DNA of 64,000 nucleotides from Persicaria tinctoria (taxonomy: Eukaryota; Streptophyta; Magnoliopsida; Caryophyllales; Polygonaceae). The stretch is from assembly GCA_037127255.1 (NCBI GenBank), contig JBANSL010000009.1:25570475-25634474 (forward strand), written 5' to 3'. Below, piece after piece: positions 21,546 through 31,919 of this stretch (the stretch's first letter is position 1; each line of letters starts with the position of its first letter). A program made the translations under genes and the position numbers. The notes under the pieces were generated by a model, which worked only from the letters and a program-made list of their open reading frames with translations, was not told the origin of the DNA and did not search any database.

Positions 21546-24146
21546 ATACTTAGTTCCTGTCAAGGTATCCGAAAAATAATGAATCCACAACGACTTACCT
21601 TGGTCCGTGTCGATTGGATTCTCTGTGTTTTCCTTGAGGATTGCCATGATCTCCTCCACCTGGGCCTCCATGTCCCTCTTTTCTATCTCCTCAGGGGTCA
21701 TATTTCTGACCTTGGGTTCCCCGCAAGTGATATAGCCAGCTGAGATAGATTTGACCTCTTCCATCGGACCTGTATGCCTTTCAGTTTTATTAAAGGAATA
21801 CTCAATTACCTCATCGCTGATGTTGAAGGTGAGCACTCCTTTCCTTACGCTTATGTTGGCATCCACCGTCGCTAAGAATGGTCTTCCTAAGATAATTGGA
21901 CAAGCAGTATCTTCTTGCATATCAACTATTAAGAAATCAGCAGGGACGAAGAATTTACCTACTTGTACTGGGACATTTTCCACCATGCATGTGGGGATGA
22001 CCACCGTGTTGTTGGCCATGTAAAGTCTAGCATCCACGGGCTCCAAGGCACCTATCTTAATGTTGGACCAAATCGTTAAAGGCATTATACTCACACTAGC
22101 TCCAAGATCACATAGGGCATTAATTTTGTATGGACCAAATCCAATAGTTATAGCAAACTTACCTGGATCCGGCCTCTTCTCCAATATGTCCAGATGGCTG
22201 CACTCCTCTGTGATTTCAGTCATCGATCCCTTTTTGCTCAGAATCTCCTTCAGGGACTTGACATAGGATGGCATTTCATTGAGAGCTTCTGTGAAGGGGA
22301 TGGTGACGTTGAGCTTCTGAAGCATCTTGATGAAGCGCTGAAACTTTTTCTCCGCCGGGTCCTTTAGAGATTTTGTGGGGAAAGGCAGCTTCTTTTTCTG
22401 AGTCGGAGCCAGAACAGACGTCGGAGGTGCTGCAGACTTCTCTATGTCGACCAGGGGCTCCTCGACATCGACAAGGCCTTTGTCAACATCGACCAGATTG
22501 GGCCCAGTCGAGTTGCTGTGTGGTGCAGACGAAGATTCTGGAATTTTCTCCTCGAGGTCGACGAAGGTCTTGTCGAGGTCGACCAGATGTTTGTCGAGAT
22601 CGACTACTGTTTTGTCGAGATCGACTTGCTGTTCCTCGTTGTTCTGCTGCTTTCTGACCTTTGGCTCTTGCAGTTGATGGCCGCTTTTGAGTTTTATAGC
22701 AGTGATGTGTCCAGTCTTTCCCTTAGGATTTGGTTCTGAAGATCCTGGAAGTGACCCTGACTGTCTGGGGATTCCTGCTGCTAGCTGACCAATCTGTGTA
22801 TCAACTGTTTTCCGCCATATATCAATTTCCCCAAGCCTAGAGTTGACACCTTGCATCTGAGTATAGACGGAGTTGAAAGATTGCCTAGTTTCTGAGTGGT
22901 TCCTCCGTATTTCCTCTAGGACTGTCTGTATATCATCTTTTTTCTGCTCCCTTTCCGGATGTCCTGGAGCTCTGTAGGGCGGGGGATTCCTAGGGACACC
23001 TTGGTTCCATTGTGGTTGCTGAAACCTTTGGTCCCCCATGTAGCGATTTGGACCCCCTGCGTAAGCTGCATCCTCATGGTGCTCTCCCAGCCTGACTTGC
23101 TCTGTGTGTGGGCACTCAGGAGTGGTGTGCCTTTGCGATCCGCATTCTATGCAAGGCTGGTTGACAGAGAGATACTTTACTTGCTTGATGAGCTTCTTAT
23201 TCTGGTCTCTGTAGTATTGCGCCCTAACATCAGGATCAATTTCCTTTGCTGGCTCATAGAGAGGCATAGATGGTGCTGGCTTGGCGTATGGGTTCTCTTC
23301 ATAGGTTACAGTAGACCCATACTTGTTGTCGTAGGTAGTGAGCTTCTCTAGTACACCCCATGCGTCACTTGGTGGCATCGTCAGATACTCGTAGCGAGTA
23401 TAATTGTTGATTTTGTCCTTAGTGACTTGATCAAGAGAGTTGAAGAAGATCTCCTGAATGATGTAGGGTGGCTGTTCATGAGTAGGGCAAGATCGTAGCA
23501 GTTCCTTGTAGCGTTCCCATGCCCTTGCCAGCGGTTCCCCTTTCTGCTGTTTAAAGGCGGTGATTCTCTGGCGGAGATGTGCTGTTTTGGCCGGTGGGAA
23601 GAATTTGTTCAGAAACTCTTGCTCTACTTGGGCCCAGGTTGTGAGTGATTTTGCTTTCAGCCCTTCCAGCCATTTCAGTGCAGGCCCAGCGAGCGACCAA
23701 CGGAAAGCTTTCATCTTGACATATTCCAGAGTTGTACCTTCTGCAAGAGTACGGCACATATCATGAAAATTAGTAATATGTTCAAGAGGACACTCATTAA
23801 ATCTGCCGTAAAAGGCATTATTTTTAAGCTCTATAAGAAACTGAGTGCGAATTTCAAAAGAGTTTTCAGGGATTAGAATCGTCGATTCAGGCACGACGAG
23901 AGTTGGGTGCATGTAGTCCTCTGCCGTCGTTGGATACTGGGCAAGCTCAGCCTGTGCTTGTTCCCTTGCTGCTCTCTCAGCGGCGATAGCAGCATCCTTT
24001 GCGGCCAATTCCCTGGTAAGCCTAGCGACCAGCTGTTCCGGTGTTTCAGCGGCCGCCATGATCCTTTTGAGTTTGGAGTGGATGTGTAGGTAGCGCTCTG
24101 GTTCGTCTAAGCTGTCAAACTCAGGTGTTTGACCAGAACGACGCAT
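21075..24146 (-). CDS. Gag-protease polyprotein of Athila-like element
   Basis: 1,023 codons from the ATG at 24146, about 60 bp downstream of the primer site. Residues 36-70 form an alanine/glutamate-rich coiled coil. Residues about 95-290 are a plant retrotransposon gag (capsid) domain, with the conserved WLEGLKAKSLTTWAQVEQEF and KFFPP...RAWERYKELL blocks. A cysteine cluster (CIECGSQRHTTPECPH, about 332-347) is zinc-knuckle-like. Residues about 660-780 are the aspartic protease, with catalytic Asp680 in CDLGASVSIM and the IILGRPFL flap region. Two low-complexity segments (about 508-570 and 860-1010) are made of VDLDK / LVEIDH repeats encoded by the TCGA arrays. The role is assembly of virus-like particles and polyprotein cleavage in the cytoplasm. 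The ORF ends at TAG (21077-21075), and the same frame then continues for 160 codons. Confidence 0.9.
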   Translation of the reverse strand: MRRSGQTPEFDSLDEPERYLHIHSKLKRIMAAAETPEQLVARLTRELAAKDAAIAAERAAREQAQAELAQYPTTAEDYMHPTLVVPESTILIPENSFEIRTQFLIELKNNAFYGRFNECPLEHITNFHDMCRTLAEGTTLEYVKMKAFRWSLAGPALKWLEGLKAKSLTTWAQVEQEFLNKFFPPAKTAHLRQRITAFKQQKGEPLARAWERYKELLRSCPTHEQPPYIIQEIFFNSLDQVTKDKINNYTRYEYLTMPPSDAWGVLEKLTTYDNKYGSTVTYEENPYAKPAPSMPLYEPAKEIDPDVRAQYYRDQNKKLIKQVKYLSVNQPCIECGSQRHTTPECPHTEQVRLGEHHEDAAYAGGPNRYMGDQRFQQPQWNQGVPRNPPPYRAPGHPEREQKKDDIQTVLEEIRRNHSETRQSFNSVYTQMQGVNSRLGEIDIWRKTVDTQIGQLAAGIPRQSGSLPGSSEPNPKGKTGHITAIKLKSGHQLQEPKVRKQQNNEEQQVDLDKTVVDLDKHLVDLDKTFVDLEEKIPESSSAPHSNSTGPNLVDVDKGLVDVEEPLVDIEKSAAPPTSVLAPTQKKKLPFPTKSLKDPAEKKFQRFIKMLQKLNVTIPFTEALNEMPSYVKSLKEILSKKGSMTEITEECSHLDILEKRPDPGKFAITIGFGPYKINALCDLGASVSIMPLTIWSNIKIGALEPVDARLYMANNTVVIPTCMVENVPVQVGKFFVPADFLIVDMQEDTACPIILGRPFLATVDANISVRKGVLTFNISDEVIEYSFNKTERHTGPMEEVKSISAGYITCGEPKVRNMTPEEIEKRDMEAQVEEIMAILKENTENPIDTDQGKSLWIHYFSDTLTGTKYGVKIDQGSSTLSRSLVDLDQTKATPPAPASSSSEPDQPASLISTRLVEVDHHSTASAFASSTLTTPEPGSSSISTTLVEIDHQTRSPDPSSSTQKPPDEPASSISTKLVEIDHHPTPPDLPSSMSKPPEGEGYSISSSLVETDKTTSSSTTPSSTL

Positions 24147-24208
24147 ACACCTGCAAATTAACTCAAGAGAAACGTGAGAACTGACTACCTAAGGCGCGAT
24201 TGATTGCT

Positions 24209-24226
24209 TCCCCGGCAACGGCGCCA
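24209..24226 (-). promoter_or_regulatory. Primer binding site, tRNA-Asp type
   Basis: On the minus strand TGGCGCCGTTGCCGGGGA lies 3 nt downstream of the 5' LTR. It matches the 3' end of plant tRNA-Asp(GTC), the primer used by Athila-type elements. Confidence 0.85.
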
Positions 24227-24229
24227 ATT

Positions 24230-26255
24230 TGTTGTTGCAGGAGTAAATCGAGTATTGAAATAAATATGAAATATAGTTCAGATTGACTTCCCTATCTCAG
24301 CAAATAAATACAAGACTTCCTCCCGTTGTAGTAAGAGAATAGTCAGGATCGAATTCACGAGGAAGCACGTCAGCAGTTCTTAGGTAGCTGTAAATTCTCA
24401 CAGAAGCAGCAGAAAGACAGAAACAAATAAACCCGGCAATGGCAACTTAAACAAAAGCAAAGAACAAAGAAAAACAAGAAAAGACAAAGCGAAAACGAAA
24501 AGCAAAGGGCAAAGTCGTACTCGATCTCGACCACAGCTTCCTCGAGATCGACAAGAGACAGAAAATATAAAATCGCAGATTTTCGACAGAACTCAGAAAT
24601 TCGACTGAAATAAACTTCAATATATTAAAAGACTCCCAAGACCAGGGTTTCAACACCGCAACGATAACCATGTAAAGTAACACATAAAGGCATAAAAGAT
24701 CATGCTTTCCATCAAATAACTTTCGTCATTAACAAATAGGCATATAGAGGCTTTTGCATAAACCCTAATTGTTACTAACCCTTTTTCACATAATTAATCC
24801 AAGTTGTATTAAGATCACTTTCGTTTCAATAACACAAACAAGGATCACCTTCAACTCTCGCAAAAGAAGCATGCTCATAGGGATAGAAGATGAATCGCAC
24901 AAAAAGATCTGACCTTTATCGCATCGCCTCACATGGCCACCGTCGGGCTCACCCCAGCCCCAGAAGTGGGTGGACTACTCACGCCTCATCGCAATTGCAG
25001 ACATTGATGTATAAAAAGAAACTTGCATAAAACTATATTCAAAAGCCTTTACAATCCTGGCAATCAACTTTCGCAGAAAGCCAAAACCCTAAAAACCTTA
25101 GAACTCCTAAACTTCTCTGTGGAACTGTGTCTCTTGGAATTGTTGATTGAATGTCTAAAACTGAGCCCCCTAGGGCCTTATTTATAGCCTTCATTCCCTA
25201 GCTATTCTAGGAAAGAAGATATCTATCTCTATCTAAAATTATATCTAAAATACTTAAAGATAAATAAATGCTTTAAGGAAATAAATCTATAAAGAAAAGA
25301 TAAAACTAATTAAGGTAGGTCTTCATGTCTTGATAGATCTTGTCTCCTTGATGATAGAACTTGATGGAATCGGATAGATCTTCGGCCTTCGGCCCCAAGG
25401 AATCCCAAGTCTAGTCGGACAAGTCCTCGTCGAGAAGCTGCTGGACACGTCTCTAGTCGACCTCGAGTAAGGCTCGTCGACCTCGAGTAGGGTGGTTCTT
25501 CGACTGGACTTCCTCGGCTAGATCTGCTCGATGTGGCTCGGACTTGGTCACTGGTGCTCGTCGACCTCGACAAGAGCTAGTTGATGTCGAGTAGGGTTAG
25601 GTCACCGACAAAGCTTCCTCGGGTTGGCGTGCTCGACAAGCCTGGATCTGGACTCTGGGCGTCGTCGATCTCGAATAGCCTTCGTCGACCTCGAGTAGAG
25701 ATGATCGTCGACTAGGTCTCCTCGAGTGGCTCTCCTCGGCAAACTCGGACATGGCTCAAGGTCTCGTCGATCTCGACAAGGGTTTGTCGATCTAGACCAG
25801 GGTTGCTCGGCTTCTCGGGCAGCTTCTCCTCGTCGACTCCGGGTGTGGTGTCTGGGCTTCGTCGATCTCGACTAGGGCTTGTCGAGATCGAGTTGGGTCC
25901 GGAGCCCGGGTTGGTCTGGTTCTCGATCAGGTCTTGTCGACCAAGGCTGCTCGGACAAACTTCGTCTATGTCGAGTAAGGCCTACTCGAGATCGAGTAGC
26001 CTTGACTCTCAGATTGGTTCCGCTGCTTTGATCTTGGACTTCTGTAGTGGTTTTCCGAGCTTTTCCGACCTTCTGTAGAATTGTTGTAAAATGCCTCGAT
26101 TTCTGCAAATTAAACAGAAACTGGTGTAGATTCCATAATTTTGCAAATAAACATAAACTACATAGATTCTGTACTATCTAAACCCAAATGAATGCAATGT
26201 ATACAGAAATCGATATAAAAGTTACTGTAAAGCATGGCAGATTCAGCTCACAACA
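24230..26255 (-). repeat. 5' LTR (in element orientation)
   Basis: 2,026 bp; U3 lies at the high-coordinate side because the element reads on the minus strand. It is nearly identical to 17079-19104, with scattered transitions and no obvious indels. Confidence 0.93.
25176..25189 (-). promoter_or_regulatory. LTR TATA box
   Basis: GGCTATAAATAAGG on the minus strand, about 0.95 kb upstream of the primer site. The TCGA-rich array lies just upstream (about 25436-26000), in the position of a U3 enhancer. The same box is at 18025-18038 in the other LTR. Confidence 0.6.
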
Positions 26256-26260
26256 ACAGC

Positions 26261-26965
26261 CTCATCTGAGCAGGGATCCAAATGTCGTTGGCCGCTTCCT
26301 CAGCTACTCTTGCTATCCAACAAATTGTTTCCAGGGAGACTAAATCCTCTTGAGTATGGGGTAAGATGTTTATATTCAATCCATTACAGATAAAGGTTCC
26401 AATTATAAGTATGATCATCTGTATGTATAAGATGCGAACGATTTTTTTGGTTGAGATTATAGTTTTCAGGTTTGTGTTGTGTTTATTTCAAAACTAAAGT
26501 TGTAGGATACCATTTCTGAAAATGCTTTTTGTTGGGGTAGTTCTGGATGTTGAAGATTTCACCTCGTAAATCAGCTTTTTGCAAGCACAACTTATTGAAT
26601 TATTGAATCAAATAATATTTTTAGATCATCACCATCATATGTCCAAGTTTCTGGATTAGGAGGGCTGCTTCAGAACATTAATCGTAATTCTTTATAGGTG
26701 AATGTGACCCCGGAGTCTGTGGATCGAAATTGGAGGAACCTATCAGAGCCTCTCACCAGAAGGCCTTGAATACTTGCAGAGAAGAATCAAAGAGGTACTG
26801 CACAAATGATATATCCCTTTAGTTCTTGGATTGCTTGATCGAATTTAGGTGATAATCCAGATGTTGATAGATTAGTATTTAGTATGTTGCCATGTCTCTA
26901 CTTAGATGTGAAAGGAGATTTGGGCGTATCAAAGGGGATTTGGGCGTCATGTAAAACTAAAGTAA
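26261..26965. other. Exon-like remnants right of the retrotransposon
   Basis: A short plus-strand open piece begins at the ATG at 26284 (MSLAASSATLAIQQIV) and reaches a GG/GTAAGA donor near 26360. A second exon-like piece follows a TTTATAG acceptor at about 26699 and runs to 26795. The two do not form a recognisable protein and could be scraps of one gene whose first part is left of the retrotransposon. Confidence 0.3.
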
Positions 26966-26973
26966 GTGTCATG

Positions 26974-28134
26974 CAGTGTTCTAAATATCGGATATATCGG
27001 CCGATATATCGGCGATATATCGGGGATATTTAGAACCCGCTACGATATCGGTGTATCGGTTGAAAATATCGGTCAACACCTTTTATCGGGTCAACAACCG
27101 ATATATCGGTCAATATCGGGTTGACCGATATATCAATTGTCCAAAAACACGTCGTTTTGATTTCAATATTTACTTTTTTTTTGGGAAAAATAAAAAAATG
27201 GCTGAGAAGCCCAAATATCCCATTTCTATTAATTCGACCCAAACCCTAGGGGCTAGGGCTTGCGACTTGCGAGAGGCGAATCAACGACTCCGGCCGCCCC
27301 TGCTCAAGCTACTTCATCTCCGGTCGGCGACCGCCTTAGCCGCTCAACGATTCAGTCTTCTCCGGCCGCCCCTGCTTCTTCTTCGGTCACCCATGATCTT
27401 CGTCGGCCACCTCTTCTTGATAGCTATCAGCCTACACTCTATCCCTTGGTAATTAGTCCCTTGGAAGTACAAGGTAAGTTGGGAAATTGAAGTGCTGCGT
27501 CAATCGTTCAAAGAATTTGGAGTGCTGCTTCAACCGTTCAAAGAATTTGGAGCCTATGTACTGTCTATTTAATTGGTGATACACTGTGTTTAATTTGAGA
27601 GTTGAATGTCCTTTGCATACATTGAACAAATGGTTTCAAACTCCCAATTTGAGGGGTTCTTTGATTTTCGTGAGGTTATTTGAAATAAATTTTATGCAGG
27701 CTATTTGAAACGAATTACAATTTAAATACTCCCTCCGTTCAACAAAACTTGACGTTTTACTATTCATGCACGTTTTTTTAGGAGCTAAAAACTATATAAA
27801 ATATTGACTTTTTAAATATTTTTTTTAACAATTTCGTAGTTATTATTAATAAGTACAAACTTGTTAAAAATTTTTTTTAAAAAAATGAATATTTTATATA
27901 GTTTTTATCATTCTAAAAAAGCATGCGTGAATAGTAAACGATAAGTTTTGTTGAACGGAGGGAGTATTATTTTTACAATTTAAATATTATTTTTTATGTG
28001 TATTTTTAAAATTTGAAGGATAAATATAATATTTATGGTTAAAAATTAGCGAATCTGATAAATCCGATATATCCCCGATATATCCTTTCTACCTCCAACC
28101 GATAAGACTCCGATACGCGATATTTAGACCATTG
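26974..28134. mobile_element. hAT-like non-autonomous element with GATATATCGG ends
   Basis: A 1,161 bp element is flanked by perfect 8 bp duplications GTGTCATG (26966-26973 and 28135-28142). The termini begin CAGTGTTCTAAATATCG and, from the right, CAATGGTCTAAATATCG, a CA-G-type hAT end. Subterminal DNA is a dense array of CCGATATATCGG palindromes. The middle (about 27240-27480) is GC-rich, resembling captured 5' UTR/exon sequence ending in an AAG/GTAAGTT donor. A Stowaway MITE is nested at 27729-27964. A second, inverted copy of the family lies at 48218-49374. Confidence 0.85.
27729..27964. mobile_element. Stowaway (Tc1/Mariner) MITE, copy 1
   Basis: 236 bp with perfect CTCCCTCCGTTCAACAAAAC-type terminal inverted repeats and TA target duplication (27727-27728, 27965-27966). 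It is inserted in the hAT-like element. Confidence 0.93.
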
Positions 28135-28142
28135 GTGTCATG

Positions 28143-28590
28143 TAAAACTAAAGTAAACGCCATGTAGAAAGAACACTTGGAAGTAGAAGCCAAATTTCTA
28201 ATGTGGTCGGTTGTCCCGTGATCAGGACATCAGGTTGATTAAATAATCAAATCACACAATTGTTTGCCTTCTCTTCTCCGATTGCTGGCTCTCAGTTCTA
28301 TAAATCAGTACATCATGTCAATGCCTGCTGTGAGGAGCTGATTGCTGGAGCATTACTACTTCTCCGATTTTCCCTCTTTTTGTTTTAAAATCAACTTCAC
28401 TCAATATTGATCAGATCTAGGTTTCAGTTGCTTATCTTGATCAAATGTTAAAATGTTAAAATGTTTGTTTTTCTTGCAATTTTTCAGATCCTTCAAATTG
28501 CGAATTTCTTTCTTTCTTTTTTGTTATTTACCGTTCAATCTGAACATGAAGGAATTTAGCTTGCTTTGCATGAGTTCAATTTTCCAGATA
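28143..28590. other. Unassigned stretch
   Basis: AT-rich with transcript-like T-rich segments (about 28490-28530). It begins with the continuation of a TGTAAAACTAAAGTAA segment that also occurs inverted near 34190. Confidence 0.35.
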
Positions 28591-28880
28591 ATTTGAATTC
28601 GTCAAATTCTGTAGAAGTTGTACTCTGTCGAATTGGAATCTGGATTACTTAAGGTTGAGCTGCTGCGGATGGTGATCCTCGTGTCCATGATCCCTAGGAC
28701 TGTTAAAGCCTCTCATAGATTCGATCATCTTATCTCCTCCATTGCTAAAGGTTGCCATTCAACTAGTGTCGAAAAGCCAGAATCAGGATTCCTTCCATTT
28801 CTAAAGCTGTTGGATTGGAGTTCTTGAGATATGGTGGTAAATTCATAATAGAAAAAGTGGCAATTCAGCGTGCTATTGAT

Positions 28881-29030
28881 GAGAGTCCATGAGAGTTATC
28901 TGATGAAGATGAAGATGATGATATCTGTCCCGTTGAGTGTGTTAAGGAGTTTAAGACAGATGAGGAGTTCACCAAAATTTTGGAGAAGGCCAAGGAGACT
29001 AAGACCTTGGTTGTGGTGGACTTCTATCGC
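28881..29030 (+). pseudogene. Thioredoxin-like 4 (chloroplastic) gene fragment
   Basis: A 50-codon stretch reads an acidic run, then DDDICPVECVKEFKTDEEF and ETKTLVVVDFYR. That is the segment leading into the redox-active site of plant chloroplast thioredoxin-like 4 proteins. The reading stops just before the expected active-site cysteines, so the redox centre is missing. One in-frame TGA (28890-28892) stands where a Trp codon is likely. Sequence upstream (about 28615-28826) is also partly open but not assignable. Functional relatives act in stroma thiol chemistry; this copy cannot. It lies on the same strand as the 5-phosphatase fragment 220 bp downstream. Confidence 0.7.
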
Positions 29031-29249
29031 AGAAAAGGTTTTCATGTTGTAGAAATTTTCCTAGATAATTTTCATGTTGCAGAAAAATTCAGACTAGTTA
29101 ACAATTGACATAGCTTAGCAGCTAAAAATCTCAAGTCAGTTGTATATCTATAACCCTTTGTTATTTGAATCTTCTATATATATAAATATTTAAAGTGTAG
29201 TACTAAACATGTTGTTGTTGTTGCTGCTGCAACCTTGGTTTTTGGGGCT

Positions 29250-29323
29250 CCTCTGAATGCGAGATGCTATCGCCAGATTTCCTCCGACATACAAGTTTGA
29301 AAGACACCAAGCAGGTTTAGGAG
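29250..29323 (+). pseudogene. Type II inositol polyphosphate 5-phosphatase exon fragment
   Basis: The frame RDAIARFPPTYKFERHQAGLGG ends at a GAG/GTAACA donor (29323/29324). FPPTYKFERHQAGLGG is a signature of plant type II 5-phosphatases (FRA3-like), located just before the catalytic YDSGEKKRIPAWCDR block. Only this single exon is recognisable; the following exon is absent. Family members remove the 5-phosphate from inositol phosphates and phosphoinositides. Next to an unrelated thioredoxin-like fragment, it is best read as captured or dispersed gene debris. Confidence 0.65.
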
Positions 29324-30099
29324 GTAACATTTCCTATTAAATCTATGATCAGTTTCCCTTTCACGAGAACCTTCCATATCCAAAGCTATGTTAATCTAAG
29401 TTCATGTCATGTATGCAGGATTTGAATGACATGTTAATATAAGTTCATGTCATGTAATTGCTTTTTATTCTCACCAAAATGTTAAATTGATCTAAACAAA
29501 TGATGGTGTGTTTTTGTTTCTAATAGCATCTCCTATCCCGTATTGTCTAAATCTAACATGTAGAAGTTCACTTGTTTCTCGTTTAGGTTGACAAGCGTGC
29601 AGTTCAGAAACACTTTGACTAGTCTGAAGGTAAAGCCGATGCACCAAGCTAGGGAGGCCGCATTTGAGTAGCGAGATCTTGGTAGGCGCTGTTGGAAAAG
29701 TAAATCGAGTTCTTACTCAGAAAATCGTTATTAAAAAAAGATAACGTACGACCATTGAACCTCATCGTGCAGGAGAAATCACTAAGAAGGGACATACAAA
29801 AGTCCTACATGTTCTAATGAGAGAGGCATGATTGAGATGCTATAAATCTCTTTTGTAACATAATGTACGACCTTCCACTGAAACGATTCAGTTGAATTGG
29901 TTTATTGACTATGTAATTGGTTGATTTTACTATATTTAAGTTTTTCTTGCTTCCAAGTTTAATTTGTATAAAATGGTGAATTATTGTAAGAAAGTTTCTC
30001 TTTTATCGAATGAGGCTTGCTTTCCATCTTAGTCATTGCTTACTTTAACTCGAACAATGTCTCTCTTTTACCGAATAAGCTTATAGATTGCATATCAGC
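29324..30099. other. Unassigned stretch with possible exon scraps
   Basis: A possible exon follows a GTTTAG acceptor at 29587 (VDKRAVQKHFD then stop). Nothing is identifiable. The TTCATGTCATGTA segment near 29400-29455 belongs to the TGTCATG motif field described below. Confidence 0.35.
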
Positions 30100-31860
30100 A
30101 AATAACCTGTCATGTTAACGGGTAGAACCTGTCATGTTATTTTCTTTCATTAAGGAGAAGAGGATCGATTCGCATTACCTGTCATGTTATAGGGTATAAC
30201 CGTCATGTTAAAGCAACTCCCGTGTCATGTAAAGCAATTCTTGTATCACTATTGCCGTAATGATTTTCATTTAGTGACTACAAAGAGTTCCGTTTACGAA
30301 AACTCAAACAAAAAAACATGCTAATCCAAGCACTTATGCCACTAAATTATATGATAGCAACACCAAAAATAACCCATAACCCATAGTAAATTTACATGTC
30401 ACTCATACTGGACTTACATGACATATAATGTATTTTACTTGACATATGAATTTTTTTGCTTGACACCTGAATTTGAGACATATTCTATTCCTTTTTTATG
30501 ATTCAGAATTTCTTCTGCTAGACTTCTTTTTTTGAACTTGGTTTCAAATTCAACCTTGGATGATTTCTGGGGTAAGTCCGCTCACTCTGACTGTCATGTG
30601 AAGTGACGTAGGTGAGATGTCAACATGTCACTTGTCACTTGTTCATTCCGACAGATTCACCTACTACATGACACCCTACACAGATCAACATGTCACTTGT
30701 TTATTCAGACATGACAGATGGCAAAGTTGCAGCAATTTAGTTTGTACATAGTTATCGTATTGATTTTCATTCAGTCACTTGTTTATTCAGGCTTAATGCT
30801 TGCTATGAAGTGTGCATCTTGATTTTCACCTCGGCGCACATACTTCCATTCACATGACTCAAACCCCTCGGCTGCCTAGCTCGTTCAGAAAGTATCTATT
30901 TGAGTCTAAGAATTCATTTGTTATCTATTAGATGGGGAGAAGCCGCTTGCGATCTTCAACAAAAGAAAAGATGTTTGTACGAAATTGGAAAGATATATGA
31001 GTAGATCGAAATTTGATATAAAACTGAGTAGATATATGAGTAGATCAAAATTTGATATAAAATTGTAAATAATTTCTGCCAATTTGGGAAGTTGTTGAGT
31101 TAAAAAGTAGACTGTAAATAGCATTACCTGGATTGTTAAAGGTTATAACTTGTCATGTTAAAATGTTATAACTTTACCTGGATTGTAAAGAGGTAATCAA
31201 CCTTTTTCTTCATGAAAATTTGGCCAAAAATGAGGTATGGATTATTTTTGGTGCTGCTGTCATAGAAAAGAGAGGAAAAAGTGCTCGGTTTCAATAGAAA
31301 ATTATGTAAATTTGTCCACAGAGCACCAAATTGAGTTATGTAACTTCCTATAGCTTTCTAGAGATATAACCAACCTTTTTCTTCATGGAAATTTGGCCAA
31401 AATGAGGTATGCTTTTTTTGGGGGGCTGCTGTCATATAAAAGAGAGTAAAAAGTGCTCGGTTTCGATAGAAAATTGTGTAAATTTGTTCACAGAGCACCA
31501 AATTGAGTTCTGTTACTTCATATAGATTTCTAGAGATATAACCAACCTTTTTCTTCATGGAAATTTGGCCAATATGAGGTATGCTTTCTTTTGGGGTGTA
31601 CATTTGTCCACAGAGCACCAAATTGAGTTCTGTAACTTCCTATAGCTTTCTAGAGATATAACCAACCATTTTCTATTACAGCAGCACCAAAAATAACCGA
31701 TAACTCATATTGAATTTACATATCACCCATACCGGATTTACATGACACATAAAGTATTTTACTTGACACATTAATTTTTTTACTTGTCACATGAATTTCA
31801 GACATATTTTGTTCTTTTTTTATGATTCAGAATTCCTTCTGCTAGACTTTTTTTTTTGTG
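30100..31860. repeat. TGTCATG-rich repeat district with a long direct duplication
   Basis: The motif TGTCATG / CATGACA occurs well over a dozen times. A segment of about 180 bp (about 30346-30530, from CACCAAAAATAACC to CTGCTAGACTT) is repeated at about 31682-31850 with moderate divergence, bracketing the 173 bp tandem repeat. No coding potential. Confidence 0.7.
31198..31662. repeat. Tandem repeat, 173 + 172 + 120 bp
   Basis: Unit starts at 31198, 31371 and 31543 (each CAACCTTTTTCTTCATG), with a fourth partial start at 31663. Units 1 and 2 are 173 and 172 bp; unit 3 has an internal deletion of about 52 bp. Identity is high by eye. Confidence 0.88.
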
Positions 31861-31919
31861 TGTGGGCAGAGAATTGACATGCCTAATGTATTGAAAATCC
31901 ATGTGTCATGTAAATAATA

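Larger units (their letters stand above)
17079..26255 (-). mobile_element. Athila-like Ty3/gypsy element, gag-protease only (TR-GAG type)
   Basis: A complete 9,177 bp insertion with 5 bp target duplications (ACAGC at 17074-17078 and 26256-26260), two 2,026 bp LTRs with TGTTGT...ACAACA ends, a primer site matching the 3' end of plant tRNA-Asp, and a minus-strand gag-protease ORF. No reverse transcriptase (YxDD), RNase H or integrase HHCC/DDE core is present between protease and 3' LTR; only an integrase C-terminus-like tail remains. By eye the LTRs differ at roughly two dozen positions (about 1.2%), so insertion is recent. The gag, the DLGAS protease motif and the tRNA-Asp primer point to the Athila lineage. 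It must depend on an autonomous relative for reverse transcription and integration. Confidence 0.9.

Noticed and set aside
20886..22739. Plus-strand ORFs of up to 218 codons opposite gag-protease
   Set aside because: Again products of TCGA arrays; the minus strand has the recognisable gag and protease domains and PBS-consistent orientation.
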